From Nymphalis io (taxonomy: Eukaryota; Arthropoda; Insecta; Lepidoptera; Nymphalidae), in contig NC_065895.1 of assembly GCF_905147045.1 (NCBI RefSeq), forward strand, positions 253,001 through 317,000: a stretch of DNA of 64,000 bases. Direction: 5' to 3'. The notes under the pieces were generated by a model, which saw only the letters and a list, made by a program, of their open reading frames with translations, was not told the DNA's origin and searched no databases. A program made the position numbers and the translations under genes. This document shows positions 37,501 to 47,402 of this stretch, piece after piece (positions within the stretch are counted from its first letter, which is position 1; each line of letters opens with the position of its first letter).

Positions 37501-38265
37501 TTACTTTTTGACAGTTCTCTTGCTTCGAATAGCCTGTGTGGAACTGGTAGATTTAGCAATTGAGTCGACAGAACTGGTACTGGGAATAGCAGCAGGAATA
37601 GTAGCCAAAGGAATATCATTCTGTGTGCATTTGATTGAATTAAGTTCAGCTGTTGTGACAATACGATGGCGCTTACCGTCTGACCCAGTAACAAAAACGG
37701 CACCATCCTTCGTCCAGCATTTAGATATTCCAAACTTCCGTCTCGCAGCCATAAACAGTTCATGTCTCTCCTTAGTAAGGAATTCCGAAAGAGTCACACC
37801 CGTATTTTTGAGAGATGTTTTCGAGTAGCAGATTTTATTACGAAGCGACGCGTCATGAAATTTGACAAGAATAGCTCGAGGCTTATCTCGCGTGGATTGA
37901 CCCAATCGCTGGCATCGGCTGAGCTTATCCATGGTAAGCTCGGGAAACTTGAGATTATCTGATAAAACCCTCGACACCACAGTTGGTACATTCTCCTTTA
38001 CTTCTTCAGGAATTCCATGCAAGAGGAGCATCTTCCTTCTACTTCGCATCTCCATTTGGTTGTATTGCTTTTATAGGAGTTCAACTTGCTTCTGAAGGCT
38101 CTCCAACGCAGTTAAAACAAAGACTCTAAATGTATTAAACTGAGCCGCTATGTTGGTGGTTGGACTTGATGCTGGGATAGAACTCTGAAGAGTCTTTTGA
38201 AATTCAGCCATCCGTGAGTTGAAGTGTTCAGTCAGGTCTTGAATTGAGTGCTTGATTGACTCCAT
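37501..38265 (-). pseudogene. CR1-type LINE ORF1 protein, one nonsense codon
   Basis: ATG at 38265 opens a frame with a heptad-like N-terminal segment (SIQDLTEHFNSRMAEF and ALESLQKQVELL), probably a coiled coil for trimerisation. A TAA at 38073..38071 interrupts it. The same frame then continues through RKMLLLHGIPEE, LSRCQRLGQS, KPRAILVKFHD and FMAARRKFGISKCWTKDGAVFV, an RRM plus C-terminal domain of the L1 ORF1p type that packages LINE RNA. It ends with a Ser/Thr-rich basic tail. One substitution (for example CAA to TAA) explains the stop; otherwise the frame is intact over about 250 codons. Confidence 0.85.
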
Positions 38266-38468
38266 AGTGCAAATGTAAATGTATTATATATTCTTTCAAT
38301 GTTTCTGTTTATGGGGGATTTAATCCGTGTTATGGAGATTTAGCTGGCAGGTAGGGAACACAATTAGCACATTTGTATTAGTATTGATCTTCCAATTTAT
38401 TTAATTGAAATTAACAAGAGCTCTTATAAAACCGTGTTGTCTTTTATTTGACACCTACCCGAAAACTT

Positions 38469-38524
38469 CTAACCTATTTCAACCACTTCGCCCGACGATG
38501 GGCGAAGTGGTTGTAATAGGTTAG
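38469..38524. repeat. 25-bp inverted repeat with 6-nt loop
   Basis: Arms 38469..38493 and 38500..38524 pair at 24 of 25 positions around the loop gacgat. Core arm sequence is 'aaccacttcgccc' and its complement. It sits just beyond the 5' side of the CR1-type LINE. Confidence 0.9.
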
Positions 38525-38713
38525 GAGGATAACATCAAGAGTTCTATTAATAGCCCGATGTAAGTATATTTATTAACTGTAAAATATATTAACTGAATAC
38601 CGTGCTATTTTAATATAACTTCATCAATTTTCGTGACGAAACTTTGGAAGCAAAAGTTCAGAAAAAATATTTCTTTAGTATTATTTATTCTTTACTATTT
38701 ATTTATTCAGTAT

Positions 38714-38921
38714 ATTGGTGGTAGGGCTTAGTGCACGGCCATCTGGGTAGACATCATGGTAAGGATGTGTAAGCCAGTGTAACCACAGGCACAAGGGACA
38801 TAACATCTTCGTGCCCAAGATTGGCGGTGATGTACGGAATAGTTAACATTTCCTACATCGCCAATGTGTATAGGCATTTAACATCGGGTAACCCATTTGC
38901 CAGTCCGCCTACCTATAACAT
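38714..38921 (-). repeat. SINE-A copy, old with internal deletion
   Basis: Reversed SINE-A with the segment around 'aaacagcaatac' deleted. It still shows 'ggtggtagggctt', 'gcacaagggacataacatct' and 'gtccgcctacctat'. Confidence 0.75.
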
Positions 38922-39046
38922 AAAAAACATTATGCGAGATAAATACTCCACTCCACGTTCACATATATATACAATAATATCAGAAATAATTAGTATAGTT
39001 CCATTTTCATACTACAATTAATATTTTTAACAATATAATGTCGACG

Positions 39047-39103
39047 GATAAAGCCCACTTACTATCAAACGGCCCATCGACAGCCCCGCTTACTATCTTT
39101 AGA
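39047..39103 (-). repeat. SINE-A end fragment
   Basis: 'cccacttactatcaaacggc' followed by 'ccat' and 'cgcttactatcttt' is a decayed version of the reversed SINE-A start. Short. Confidence 0.35.
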
Positions 39104-39639
39104 AATCAACCGAAAAAGACTATCAACGGTAGAAAGGATGAGTTCCGAAAGAAAAAAAGATCTTCAAGATTACCAAATAAGGATCCTTTGTTAAAATCTC
39201 CGTAGTAAAACTTTTCATAGTCTCACATGACGTATGAGGTTTTCCGATGTAACCATTTGTAAGCAGTCATTGTTAACAGACAAAGCACCGGCCAGGCCGA
39301 CCCCTGTTAAATCTACCAGAACAGTATAAAAGAAATGTAAGACGATAAACAACAGGACAATCGTAAGTCTGTATCTGGAAATTACACGAACTCTTAATTC
39401 CAAAACGTACTCGTGTTTGTGAATTTGAGAGTTGGAAGGTGAGTTTTGATTTTAAGGCCTTTATATATAAATATATAAAAATATATATTAACATTCTATA
39501 AAAATATATGTCAATAATATGGAAACATGTTAGTAAAGGATAAGTTTTTAAGAAATTATTTAGACATAAGACCTCGTGATCAGACTTCGGAAACAAACAG
39601 AGGCCAATTTAACAGGATATGGTACATATAAATCACAAA

Positions 39640-39725
39640 CATTGGTGCCACTCTTTTATCACTCGCTTTCATTATCCGACAGAGTAGTCATTCGACGTGG
39701 TCGAAAAGAGGTCAGGTGCAGAATT
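39640..39725 (-). repeat. SINE-B fragment
   Basis: 'ttatcactcgctttcattat' then 'ccgacagagtagtcattcga' resembles the reverse complement of the SINE-B middle ('ctcactctcataat', 'cgac..gaccgaaaag'). Confidence 0.5.
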
Positions 39726-40963
39726 ATAGAGGTGTATAACACAGCCAACTTCATAAACCTGGTTTATTTCTGAAAAAATTTTGAAGTAAAACTCAGTTAT
39801 TGTTTAATGGGCAAAATCGGGGATACGAAACCGTTATTTTCAGGTTACAATGACGCAGTGATTTCCTTTTGTCCACATCTTGGCGTGCAGTAAGCATTTG
39901 ATCTGATGACAACGTGTACTGTAATAAGTTGTTTTTACAATAATCTAAATAAATAAACTAGTTTTACAAATCGAAATCAAGTAAAAATACTTACTAATAT
40001 TAGTAAGTTTGTTTATTTGCTTGTTTGTTACACTTTCTCATCTTAACCACTCAACCGAACATCAAAAAAATTTGTGTACATGTCAGGGGTACAAAAGTTA
40101 CGAAGTTGAAATAGGGCAACTAAGTAAGCTGGCCCCACCCCTCACACGCGGGCGAAGTTATGGGTGTAAACTAGTTGTATTACAACTAACTACACAGTCA
40201 AAGTTTAAAAGTATAAGAAATCACTTTTCACAATATTCTCGCATCGTAAAATTTGATCGGGACATTTTTCATTTTATCAGCATTTGTCTCAGAAATTCAA
40301 GTTGCAACGAATTCTTTCAATCGAAACGCGCGATCGGCTCCATCATTCAATAAGCACACGAGTTCGTCACAGCCAATATTCCTATTACGAGAAAAATTTT
40401 ATTGAAAACGTAACCGATATGGTACGAACATTTTGTGATATTCAATTTTAAAATACGTTTATATAAGGCTGGGAATTTCGGAGCAAGTAAACCGAAAATC
40501 TGTATCGTTGTAAAGTCAACTTTAATAGGATTCATTTTAAGTTTATAGTAAATTAGCGAGGGTAAGCGTGGATCAGTGCTCGGTATCAAGTGATTTGCAA
40601 CAAGTTAAATAATCACAGTCTGGCTCTAAGCGCACGCTTGGGGTCGCCAACCGCCTATGTCGCCCTCTAGCCGCTGTTTTGGCAAACTAATAAAAAAGGT
40701 TTATAGCCTATTTAGTAGGAATGAACACAAAGATTGTTTTAATATTTCTGTCTACATATTATATGTATTTTTTAGATACAGTTTATTTTTATATACGTTA
40801 TCTTTCAGTTATTTCTTCAGTTTATTTAGGTTTCATTCTAACTAGATTAAACATATACAAAGGATTACATTTATTTTTGTGTTTTAAATATACATTACAC
40901 ATAGATAGTCCCAGGTTGAACAAATAAAAGTCACTAAATTTTTCGAAAAATTCTCATAAGAGT
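39726..40963. other. Intergenic; one repeat fragment
   Basis: No gene supported. ORFs near 40009, 40657 and 40721 are AT-rich or repeat-derived. Contains the repeat at 40006..40175. Confidence 0.45.
40006..40175 (+). repeat. Lepidopteran repeat ending '..cgcgggcgaag..actagt'
   Basis: A start with repeated 'gtttgtttat' units, a middle 'aaaaaatttgtgtacatgtc', and an end 'cacgcgggcgaagttatggg' 'tgtaaactagt' match in order a non-autonomous repeat common in moths and butterflies. Class not certain; possibly Helitron-like. The ORF over it is not a gene. Confidence 0.45.
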
Positions 40964-41050
40964 CCCGGAAACTGGAAGTTGACAGTTCTTACACTCCCGC
41001 GCACCCGAAAAAAATGTAAGCCTGTTGTTTTTATACCTGAAAGCATGTCA
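40964..41050 (+). repeat. SINE-B fragment
   Basis: 'gtcccggaaactggaagttg' then 'ttacactcccgcgcacccga' and 'tgtaagcctgttg' align with the SINE-B body. Head and tail are missing. Confidence 0.6.
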
Positions 41051-41319
41051 TCATCATTAAAAGTAGGCTAATTTACGTATATCATTCTTTAATAATAACG
41101 AAAAAATAAACTTTTTTCGAGCTCTTACAAGCCATTTAAATCAACCCATTTAAAACAGTCATATTATTATAAGATAAATTTAAATGTAAGGTCTCGAGAG
41201 ATTATCACGGCTATTGTTAACCTGAAAATATTTGTAGTCAGTGACCTGACGTACTATATTCTTTCCCCCTAGTATTGAGGCTTACCTGTGCATAGAGACG
41301 AACATATATACACACTTTA

Positions 41320-41611
41320 CTGGTGGTAGAGCTTTGTGCAAACTCGTCTGGGTAGGTATACCACCCACTCATCATATATTCTATCGCAAAACAGCAGTAC
41401 TTGGTATTGTTGTGTTCCGGCTTGAAGGGTGAGTGAGCCAGTATAATTACAGGCACAAGGGACATAACATCTTAGTTCCCAAGGTTGGTGGCGCATTGGT
41501 GATGTAAGCGATGGTTAACATTTCTTACAATGCCAATGTCTATGGGCGTTAGTGACCACTTACCATCAGGTGGCCCATATGCTCGCCCGCCTTCCTATTC
41601 TATAAAAAAAA
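41320..41611 (-). repeat. SINE-A (Metulj-like) copy
   Basis: Near-complete reversed copy from 'ctggtggtagag' to 'cctattctataaaaaaa'. A one-base insertion gives 'gtaggtataccaccc'. Confidence 0.9.
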
Positions 41612-41807
41612 TACATACATACGTTAAAACGAAATGATGACGATATTTCGTCCACAGTATTATTGAGAAATATTTACTTTGGATATTAATTATTGATTGT
41701 AATTTATTTTATAATATAGTATATTATGTTGTATTAATATATTTATGGTCATTGTAACTACGTAAAATAGGAATAATAACCGAGTCGGTATCATAGTCAT
41801 TATTTAT

Positions 41808-42051
41808 CAGTTGTAGGGCTTAATTTAGGCATGTATGAGTGGGCACCTCCCCTGGCATGTCCTTACGTTAAACAGCAATATTTTGTATCATTTTATTCCG
41901 GTTAGCGAGACAGTGTTATCACAGACACAAGGGACATCTATGATCCCGTAGTTGCGGTATACTGGCGTATCAGTTAAACATTTATTATAAATACCAATGT
42001 TTTTGGTTAAATGTGACAATATAGTATCGGGTGCCAATCTGCATACCAACA
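41808..42051 (-). repeat. SINE-A relic, full length but highly diverged
   Basis: Ordered weak matches to reversed SINE-A across its whole length: 'gttgtagggctt', 'aaacagcaatattttgtat', 'acagacacaagggacat', 'ggcgtatcagttaaacattt'. One of the oldest copies in the window. Confidence 0.6.
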
Positions 42052-42684
42052 CTAAATAAAAAAAGAATATTATTTGTACTAATAATTACCAACAATGAAA
42101 CGGTATAGCAACCAGGTCATATAAACACGTGTATTGTTATATTTAAGACAGGTGCAAACGTTGTTGCCTTGGAAATACGTTTTGTGGCATTACAAACATA
42201 TGAAAAATATTACACTTCATCACGCTTTTACTATCCATTGTATTCATAGAATTAAACAAACGTATTACTCCTAGTGTGAAGCTACCTTATAATACATTTA
42301 TTTATAATTTACAAACAGCTATTTAACCACCGAAAAGCGGCAGACTTGGCTGTCATACATATTTATAAGATTATTTAACTACTTTATAAGAATTCCAGGA
42401 ACAATTTCAAATAGTTGGGTTTAATAAAAAACAACTTAAAGCTGCGGCTGTAGAAAAAAAATATTATTAACTTTAGTTTAGATAACACGCGACAAAAGAT
42501 TCTAAAAACACTTAGAAAAAATAAATTCATCTTATTACTGGCCAGTTTCAAAAGAATTGCAAACATAGATATCACTAGATATTTTAATCATGTCTTTCTG
42601 ATCAATTTCGTTGACGGTGGCCATTCTCAACACAACCAATTTAAATGCACAGGAGATATGGCACAACACAACATTACACACAAA

Positions 42685-42790
42685 AATCTCTATTCCCTCA
42701 CTCTCATAATCTGATTCGACATTATGATAAGACTAGAGAGATCAGATTTAAGACTAACTGCTTTCACAGAGGACACAGGAGTGTTAATGC
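42685..42790 (-). repeat. SINE-B fragment
   Basis: 'ctctattccctcactctcat' then 'aatctgattcgac' matches the reverse complement of the SINE-B middle and its 'gagagtgagg' block. The 89-codon ORF here is repeat-derived. Confidence 0.55.
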
Positions 42791-43857
42791 TTTCAGTTTT
42801 TTAATAATACATATCCTCATATATGTATATCCTCAATATCTGCATACTTATAATATGCCAAATATTTCAGTAGCAACAACTAACATTAAATTTTCAATCC
42901 GAAGATTACATTAAAATTTTAACTTGATGTCTGTCACGTTCATTATTGTTCTCGCCACATTTATATTCATAACGTAGGCTTGTCATGACATGATTACGTA
43001 CGTCAGCGTCATGCGGTCCACGTCAAGCGACAATTAACAAGCCAGTTGACGAATGACTACATCAGTGCTTGATGTAACTATGTGACGTAGAACGTAGTTT
43101 AAGATTTCAAATATATAAAGGCACATAAAAGGTTTTGTAGGTGTAAAAATATATAATTCATTATAATTGAATAAGAAATAATAAAATATTTCTAAACAGA
43201 AATAACTAATTGAAATAAACTAATATTAATTATTAATAGAATAATATATTGCGATATATATTCATGTATATTGCAATGCCCGAAATTCAATTTACAAGTT
43301 TATATAACCCAACACTGATTTTAATTGTACCTTCTGGCTTGAACATTTAACTTTGATAACTGACGATGTTAAATAACAGATCAATAATGAGATGAAATAG
43401 TTTAACTTAATTTATGAAATATTACATGAAATTATTTAATATTACAAATACTACTACACTATCATCCCGTATCGTTATCGTACAACGGAAAAAATGAGAC
43501 TCTCGGCTTCCAAACTATTTCATAAAGAAGGGGGAAAAAGTGTTAAGTTCCGTGAATACTTATGTTTAATTCACACACTTTGACATATTTTAACAAAGTA
43601 ATACAAAGACTTAACTCGACCTTTCTTAGCGTAACCATCATTGTCGCGGAGCCTACTAATTAATAATGCAAATGTATCGGAACTATGAAAAATAAAAGAA
43701 TAAGAATAATAAGACACAAAAAGTCACGGCCATGAAATTCTGCAGGACTTTATCTAAATAGTAACAGCACATGTAAAACAATAGAAGATAAAGTTAATGT
43801 TGAATATAATTTAAGAAAATACATTCAAAGTCCACGATAATATTTTAATAAAGTAAA
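42791..43857. other. Intergenic, AT-rich
   Basis: No coding character; 'acgtac..cgtcagcgtcatg' near 43000 is locally GC-rich but not recognised. Confidence 0.5.
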
Positions 43858-43995
43858 CAGTCTGCAAATGTCGCACTGCTGGGACATACTTTTGGGGTGA
43901 AGATTCGGTGCTTATTTCACCACACTGCTTCAATGCGGGTTGGTCACATCTCTGTATCTGGACACATCTCTCAAAATGTTGTCCACCACGCGCAG
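43858..43995 (-). repeat. SINE-E tail fragment
   Basis: 'cagtctgcaaatgtcgcact' 'gctggg' at the left and 'caccacactgcttcaatgcg' 'ggttgg' further right are the reverse complement of the SINE-E tail ('ccaacccgcattggagcagc'). Confidence 0.65.
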
Positions 43996-44019
43996 ATTTT
44001 CTAGTGATTATTTCCAGTA

Positions 44020-44024
44020 CCTAT

Positions 44025-44063
<39 letters not shown>

Positions 44064-44940
44064 TGGTCCACAAAACAGATTATAACTAAAGACACATTTA
44101 ATATATAAGTAAACATTATAAGCAAGCTAAGTTATAACCCAACAACTATGTGAACACAGATTGTAGACGAAATATTTCACTTATAAAAATCGAATAACAT
44201 CAGCACTTGAGAATACATTGTACACTTTACAAAAAATGTTTACAATAAATGAAAAGAAAAAATTATGCAGAAAAATATGAACAAGTTATGACAATGAAAA
44301 ATAAAATGAAATTATGAAATGTTGAAATGAGGAACTAAATAATGAATAAGAAAATAGATTTAATCACTATTATTAGTTGTTAATTGAAAATATTGAAACC
44401 AATTGTTTTCTAAATAGATTTAGGTTATTGTTGAAAATGTCAATACCATCATTCGTGTCTTTTTCGAGAAAAATTTTGTTATATGCGCGACACATACGAC
44501 CGATAGGATTATGATATGATATGTTGTTATTGTATGCGTCCAGGGTAAATATTCTAGGGTGTCGGTATTTAAAGTTAGTGTTTATGTTGATGGATCTTAA
44601 AAGCAAGGGTGAATCAATAACACCGTGTATTATTTTATGCAAATATACTAAGTTATTGCAGTCACGACGCATTTCTAGTGTTTGCAATTTAAAATGACTA
44701 AGCCTGTCATTGTAGCATTCGAGTTTACGTCCGTACTGATAGCGAAAACTGAGCAATCGTAAAAACCTTTTCTGTACGGCTTCTATCTTTTCACAGTGAG
44801 TGGCATAGTTAGGTGACCATATAACCGAGTTATATTCTAAAATACTGCGAACTATGGAACAGTAAAGATGTACAGTAGTTTTAGGCCTTTTAAAACTTTT
44901 AGTGCACCTGCTTATGAATCCACACAATCTGTTACACTAT
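44020..44940 (-). mobile_element. 5'-truncated LINE with TAAA-type tail
   Basis: Minus-strand non-LTR element whose 3' tail is the (TTTA)n run at 44023..44064, about ten units. A roughly 300-bp 3' UTR and the last part of the reverse transcriptase ORF follow. It is truncated at about 44940, as is typical for incomplete reverse transcription. No target duplication was identified. Confidence 0.8.
44373..44927 (-). pseudogene. LINE reverse transcriptase, C-terminal 184 residues
   Basis: An open frame encoding the region after the RT palm: LYCSIVRSILEYNSVIWSP, then IEAVQKRFLRLLSF, an LETLEMRR-like LQTLEMRRDCNNLVYLHK, and a terminal FRKQLVSIF. These segments are shared by Jockey/CR1-group LINEs. 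The catalytic YADD region is missing through 5' truncation and no true start exists. The frame is uninterrupted, so the insertion is not very old. Confidence 0.8.
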
Positions 44941-45361
44941 GCAGGAAATGAATTATAAACACAAGCTTATGAAAATTTAATGGTGCTTAACTGGGTTGAA
45001 CCCGCTATCTTCGTTAAGATAGCCGTATTGTAGCATAACTTTTTTATTAAAGAGAATGAACGTTTGCTACACATCAAAAGAATATTTTTCGCCGGGATTT
45101 CATATCGACCTTTTAAGGGTTTTGTTTGTAAATTCTCGAGGCTACGTAAAATGATTATATTAACATATTTAGAAACAAATTAAGCTTGTACATTTTACCA
45201 ACTTTTGATAACTGAACTAACCACTATGAAAAGTTGTGTAGTATAGTTCTTAGTATAAGTATAAACATTTGCTACGCATCAATAAATATTTGACGATCGT
45301 TGATTTGAATGCAAAATTGTATACTATAGCTAGCTAATTTTTCTGGCTTAGTACGGATAGA
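44941..45361. other. Intergenic, AT-rich
   Basis: No gene. A block near 45091 ('gatttcatatcgaccttt') recurs at 51841 on the other side of the Gypsy element. Confidence 0.5.
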
Positions 45362-45592
45362 TAAGAGGAAAAATGTATTTTGGAACGTCGGGGAAGGAGT
45401 AGCTGTCGAGCGTCAAGGTAGCATGCGCAAGTAATCCCGTGACGCTCCTCGTTAAGACGAAAGGATACCGTTAATTTTTTAGTGAGTATTTCGATGTTCG
45501 GCGCCTTAGACACCGGCAAGGGGTAAGTGTTTTCACCACTGTTTCCGTGATGGAAACGCGTAATGCGTTTTCCAGCGTTAAAAAAAAGTATC
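45362..45592 (-). repeat. Repeat D copy 3
   Basis: The reverse complement follows repeat D in order: 'cgctggaaaacgcattacgc' 'gtttcc', 'ctaaggcgcc', 'actaaaaaattaacggta', then 'cacgggattacttgcgcatg' 'ctacc'. More diverged than copies 1 and 2. The 88-codon ORF here is repeat-derived. Confidence 0.7.
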
Positions 45593-45827
45593 TGTGACAA
45601 ATTTTAAGCCGATCGGACGGATACTTTAGATCGTGGTGAGTTGCATTTCACTTATATTATTATTATAAGCCAGCATATTTTTTAAGGAATTAGCTTGACG
45701 TTTTGACTATTCTTATACAGAAATAAAAATGTTCAATTTACTCTTTTAACTAATGTAAGCCTTATAACATTGGTCATAAAAGGAGTAACTACTGAACTAC
45801 GATAAAATTTACGTTCCAAAATGGTAG

Positions 45828-45931
45828 TGTAGTGTAGTATATAAGCAGCTGACACATGGTATTGAGGAGCAGTAATAAATTTATCTTCAAACCTTAAACA
45901 TCTACTTTATTTACCTAGTCCCGTCCTTACA
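45828..45931 (+). repeat. 5' LTR, 104 bp
   Basis: Starts 'tgtagtgtag' and ends 'gtccttaca'. It contains a TATA box (tatataag, 45838..45845) and an AATAAA signal at 45874..45879, so promoter and polyadenylation functions are packed into 104 bp. Identical to the 3' LTR. Confidence 0.95.
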
Positions 45932-45949
45932 TGGCGACCCTGCCATTTA
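45932..45949 (+). other. Primer-binding site
   Basis: 'tggcgaccctgccattta' directly follows the 5' LTR. TGG complements the CCA end of a tRNA, and the TGGCGACC start is as in several insect Gypsy elements. The exact tRNA cannot be named without a search. Confidence 0.7.
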
Positions 45950-46062
45950 AGGTTCGGTTTCGGGTTCTAACGAAGTGCAGTATAACAATATAATGTCGCT
46001 CTGTGTAATATTGGACATTCGTGTATTTAATTGTTCGAACGTTAGTAGCGTCATAATACAAA

Positions 46063-46343
46063 ATGGGCAAAGAACAAAGTAAAGAACAAATTGTGATTGC
46101 ACAAAATGCCGCAGGAGGCGTGAATTCGGCCGACGTGGAACTATACACTAAAATCAGAAAGTGACAAATATAATTTTGGGTATTTTTCTTTTACTTTTAA
46201 TTTTGGGGGCAAAGTTTGCCATATATAAATTATATAAACGCTGCCACATAAACTGGATGCGTCAGGAGATGGCCAGGAGCGCTTTCAGACGTTCGAGGCG
46301 TGGACCAGAGACTGGAGAAATAAATCAGGAACGTGTCGTTTAG
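46063..46343 (+). pseudogene. Leader ORF of the Gypsy element: myristoylated membrane protein, frameshifted
   Basis: ATG at 46063 starts a 33-codon frame beginning MGKEQSKE, which fits the N-myristoylation pattern MGxxxS, followed by IVIAQNAAGG. It ends at a TGA (46162..46164). From about 46155 another frame continues with a hydrophobic segment (NIILGIFLLLLILGAKFAIY), a KLYKRCH motif and an Arg-rich tail to 46343. From memory, comparable small ORFs (Gly2, SKE, one transmembrane helix, CH, basic tail) precede gag in some insect mdg1/412-type elements. I therefore read the two parts as one ORF broken by a small indel. Role in the element is unknown to me. Confidence 0.6.
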
Positions 46344-46525
46344 CCTGGAGACGCATCAATAGATGTTTATAAAAAAAATAGGAGTGTAAAAGTGTGAAAA
46401 ATATATAAAAGGAGAAGTGAAATAGTGTCATCAGCAAAGGTGTTATGGTATTATAGACAATAGATATATTCATATTTTATCATTATTTTTAAGTGTATAT
46501 TTTTAAGCCGTTTCTTAAGATTTAA

Positions 46526-47402
46526 ATGGATCATATATTAGATATAAAACATCAAATTGAAAATATAAAAATAAATTTAATTAAACTAAGTAAAGGGAAA
46601 AGAACTAAAAAATTGTTAGAACAGAAATATTTAGAGGCAAAAAGTTTATATGACGAATATATAAAATATCGTGACGAGTTAAACTTTAATGCATCTAAAG
46701 GGTATATAAAAAAGGAAGAGATAAATTACTTATTAGTTGCTTGCGAAGAAATTGAATCGCTTTATCAAAAAATTCAAACAACTTGTTTAGTTAGTGACCA
46801 AGATTTTAGCACCATGACTGACTTTGACATGAAAACTGCTACTTCTCTTCTACCTATTATGACAGGAGATGAAGAAGTTACTAAAAAATTAATAGATTGT
46901 ATCGAATTCTATAGCCAAACCATTAGGAAAGAACATGAACAGTTACTTATTTCTTTTGTCCTTAAAACGCGTTTAACTAAAAATGCCAAATTACGTTTAT
47001 TATCTAACTATGAATCTTCCACAGAACTTATTGCCGACATGAAAAATAATCTGTTGACTAAGCAGTCAGCCACGGCACTACAAATAGAAATGTTAAAATC
47101 TAGACAAGGTTCGCAGAGTATTGAGGAATTTGGTAAGAAACTTGAGGATTTATTTGTTGAATTGACTATTTCCCAAGCTAACGGTGACGATAACGCGTTT
47201 AAAATATTGATACCACCGAGGAAACAATAGAGGATCCACAAGTAATTCTCGAGGACGCGGACATAATTTTGAACGTGCAGTATCGCGAGGTAGAAATAAT
47301 AACGGAAGAAAACAGCATGGGTATCTTATGAATCAATCCCAAAACGATATACAGGTTCCTACTTCGGAAAATAACCAAAACTTAGAGTTTTTTCGATCCT
47401 AA
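46526..47402 (+). pseudogene. gag, disrupted by internal loss
   Basis: ATG at 46526 opens 234 codons of a mostly helical Lys/Glu-rich protein containing a capsid-like segment (RLLSNYESSTELI, IEEFGKKLEDLFVELTISQA), ending at a TAG at 47228..47230. A different frame, open from 47211 to 47402, encodes an Arg/Gly/Asn-rich basic stretch (RGRGHNFERAVSRGRNNNGR) typical of a nucleocapsid RNA-binding tail, without a CCHC knuckle. The two frames overlap around 47205..47230. Gag of this superfamily is usually near 400 residues, so I infer an out-of-frame deletion removing the C-terminal capsid part. Gag normally forms the particle shell. Confidence 0.8.

Larger units (their letters stand above)
33358..38460 (-). 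mobile_element. CR1-type LINE, near full length
   Basis: A two-ORF non-LTR retrotransposon on the minus strand. Its 3' end is a TAAA-type tail (33358..33378 as tttatttattt). A 3' UTR with 'gcgcaaaggcggtcttatcg' and an ATAC/TA microsatellite block precedes it. ORF2 (endonuclease and reverse transcriptase) and ORF1 (RNA-binding) lie further right. The 5' boundary is not defined; I place it near 38460 because the ORF1 start is at 38265. Clade CR1 group (Daphne-like) is inferred from RT motifs. No target duplication was found. Nonsense and frameshift lesions make it non-autonomous. Confidence 0.8.

Noticed and set aside
44023..44064. Regular TTTA array, considered as a possible satellite
   Set aside because: It is the 3' tail of the truncated minus-strand LINE.
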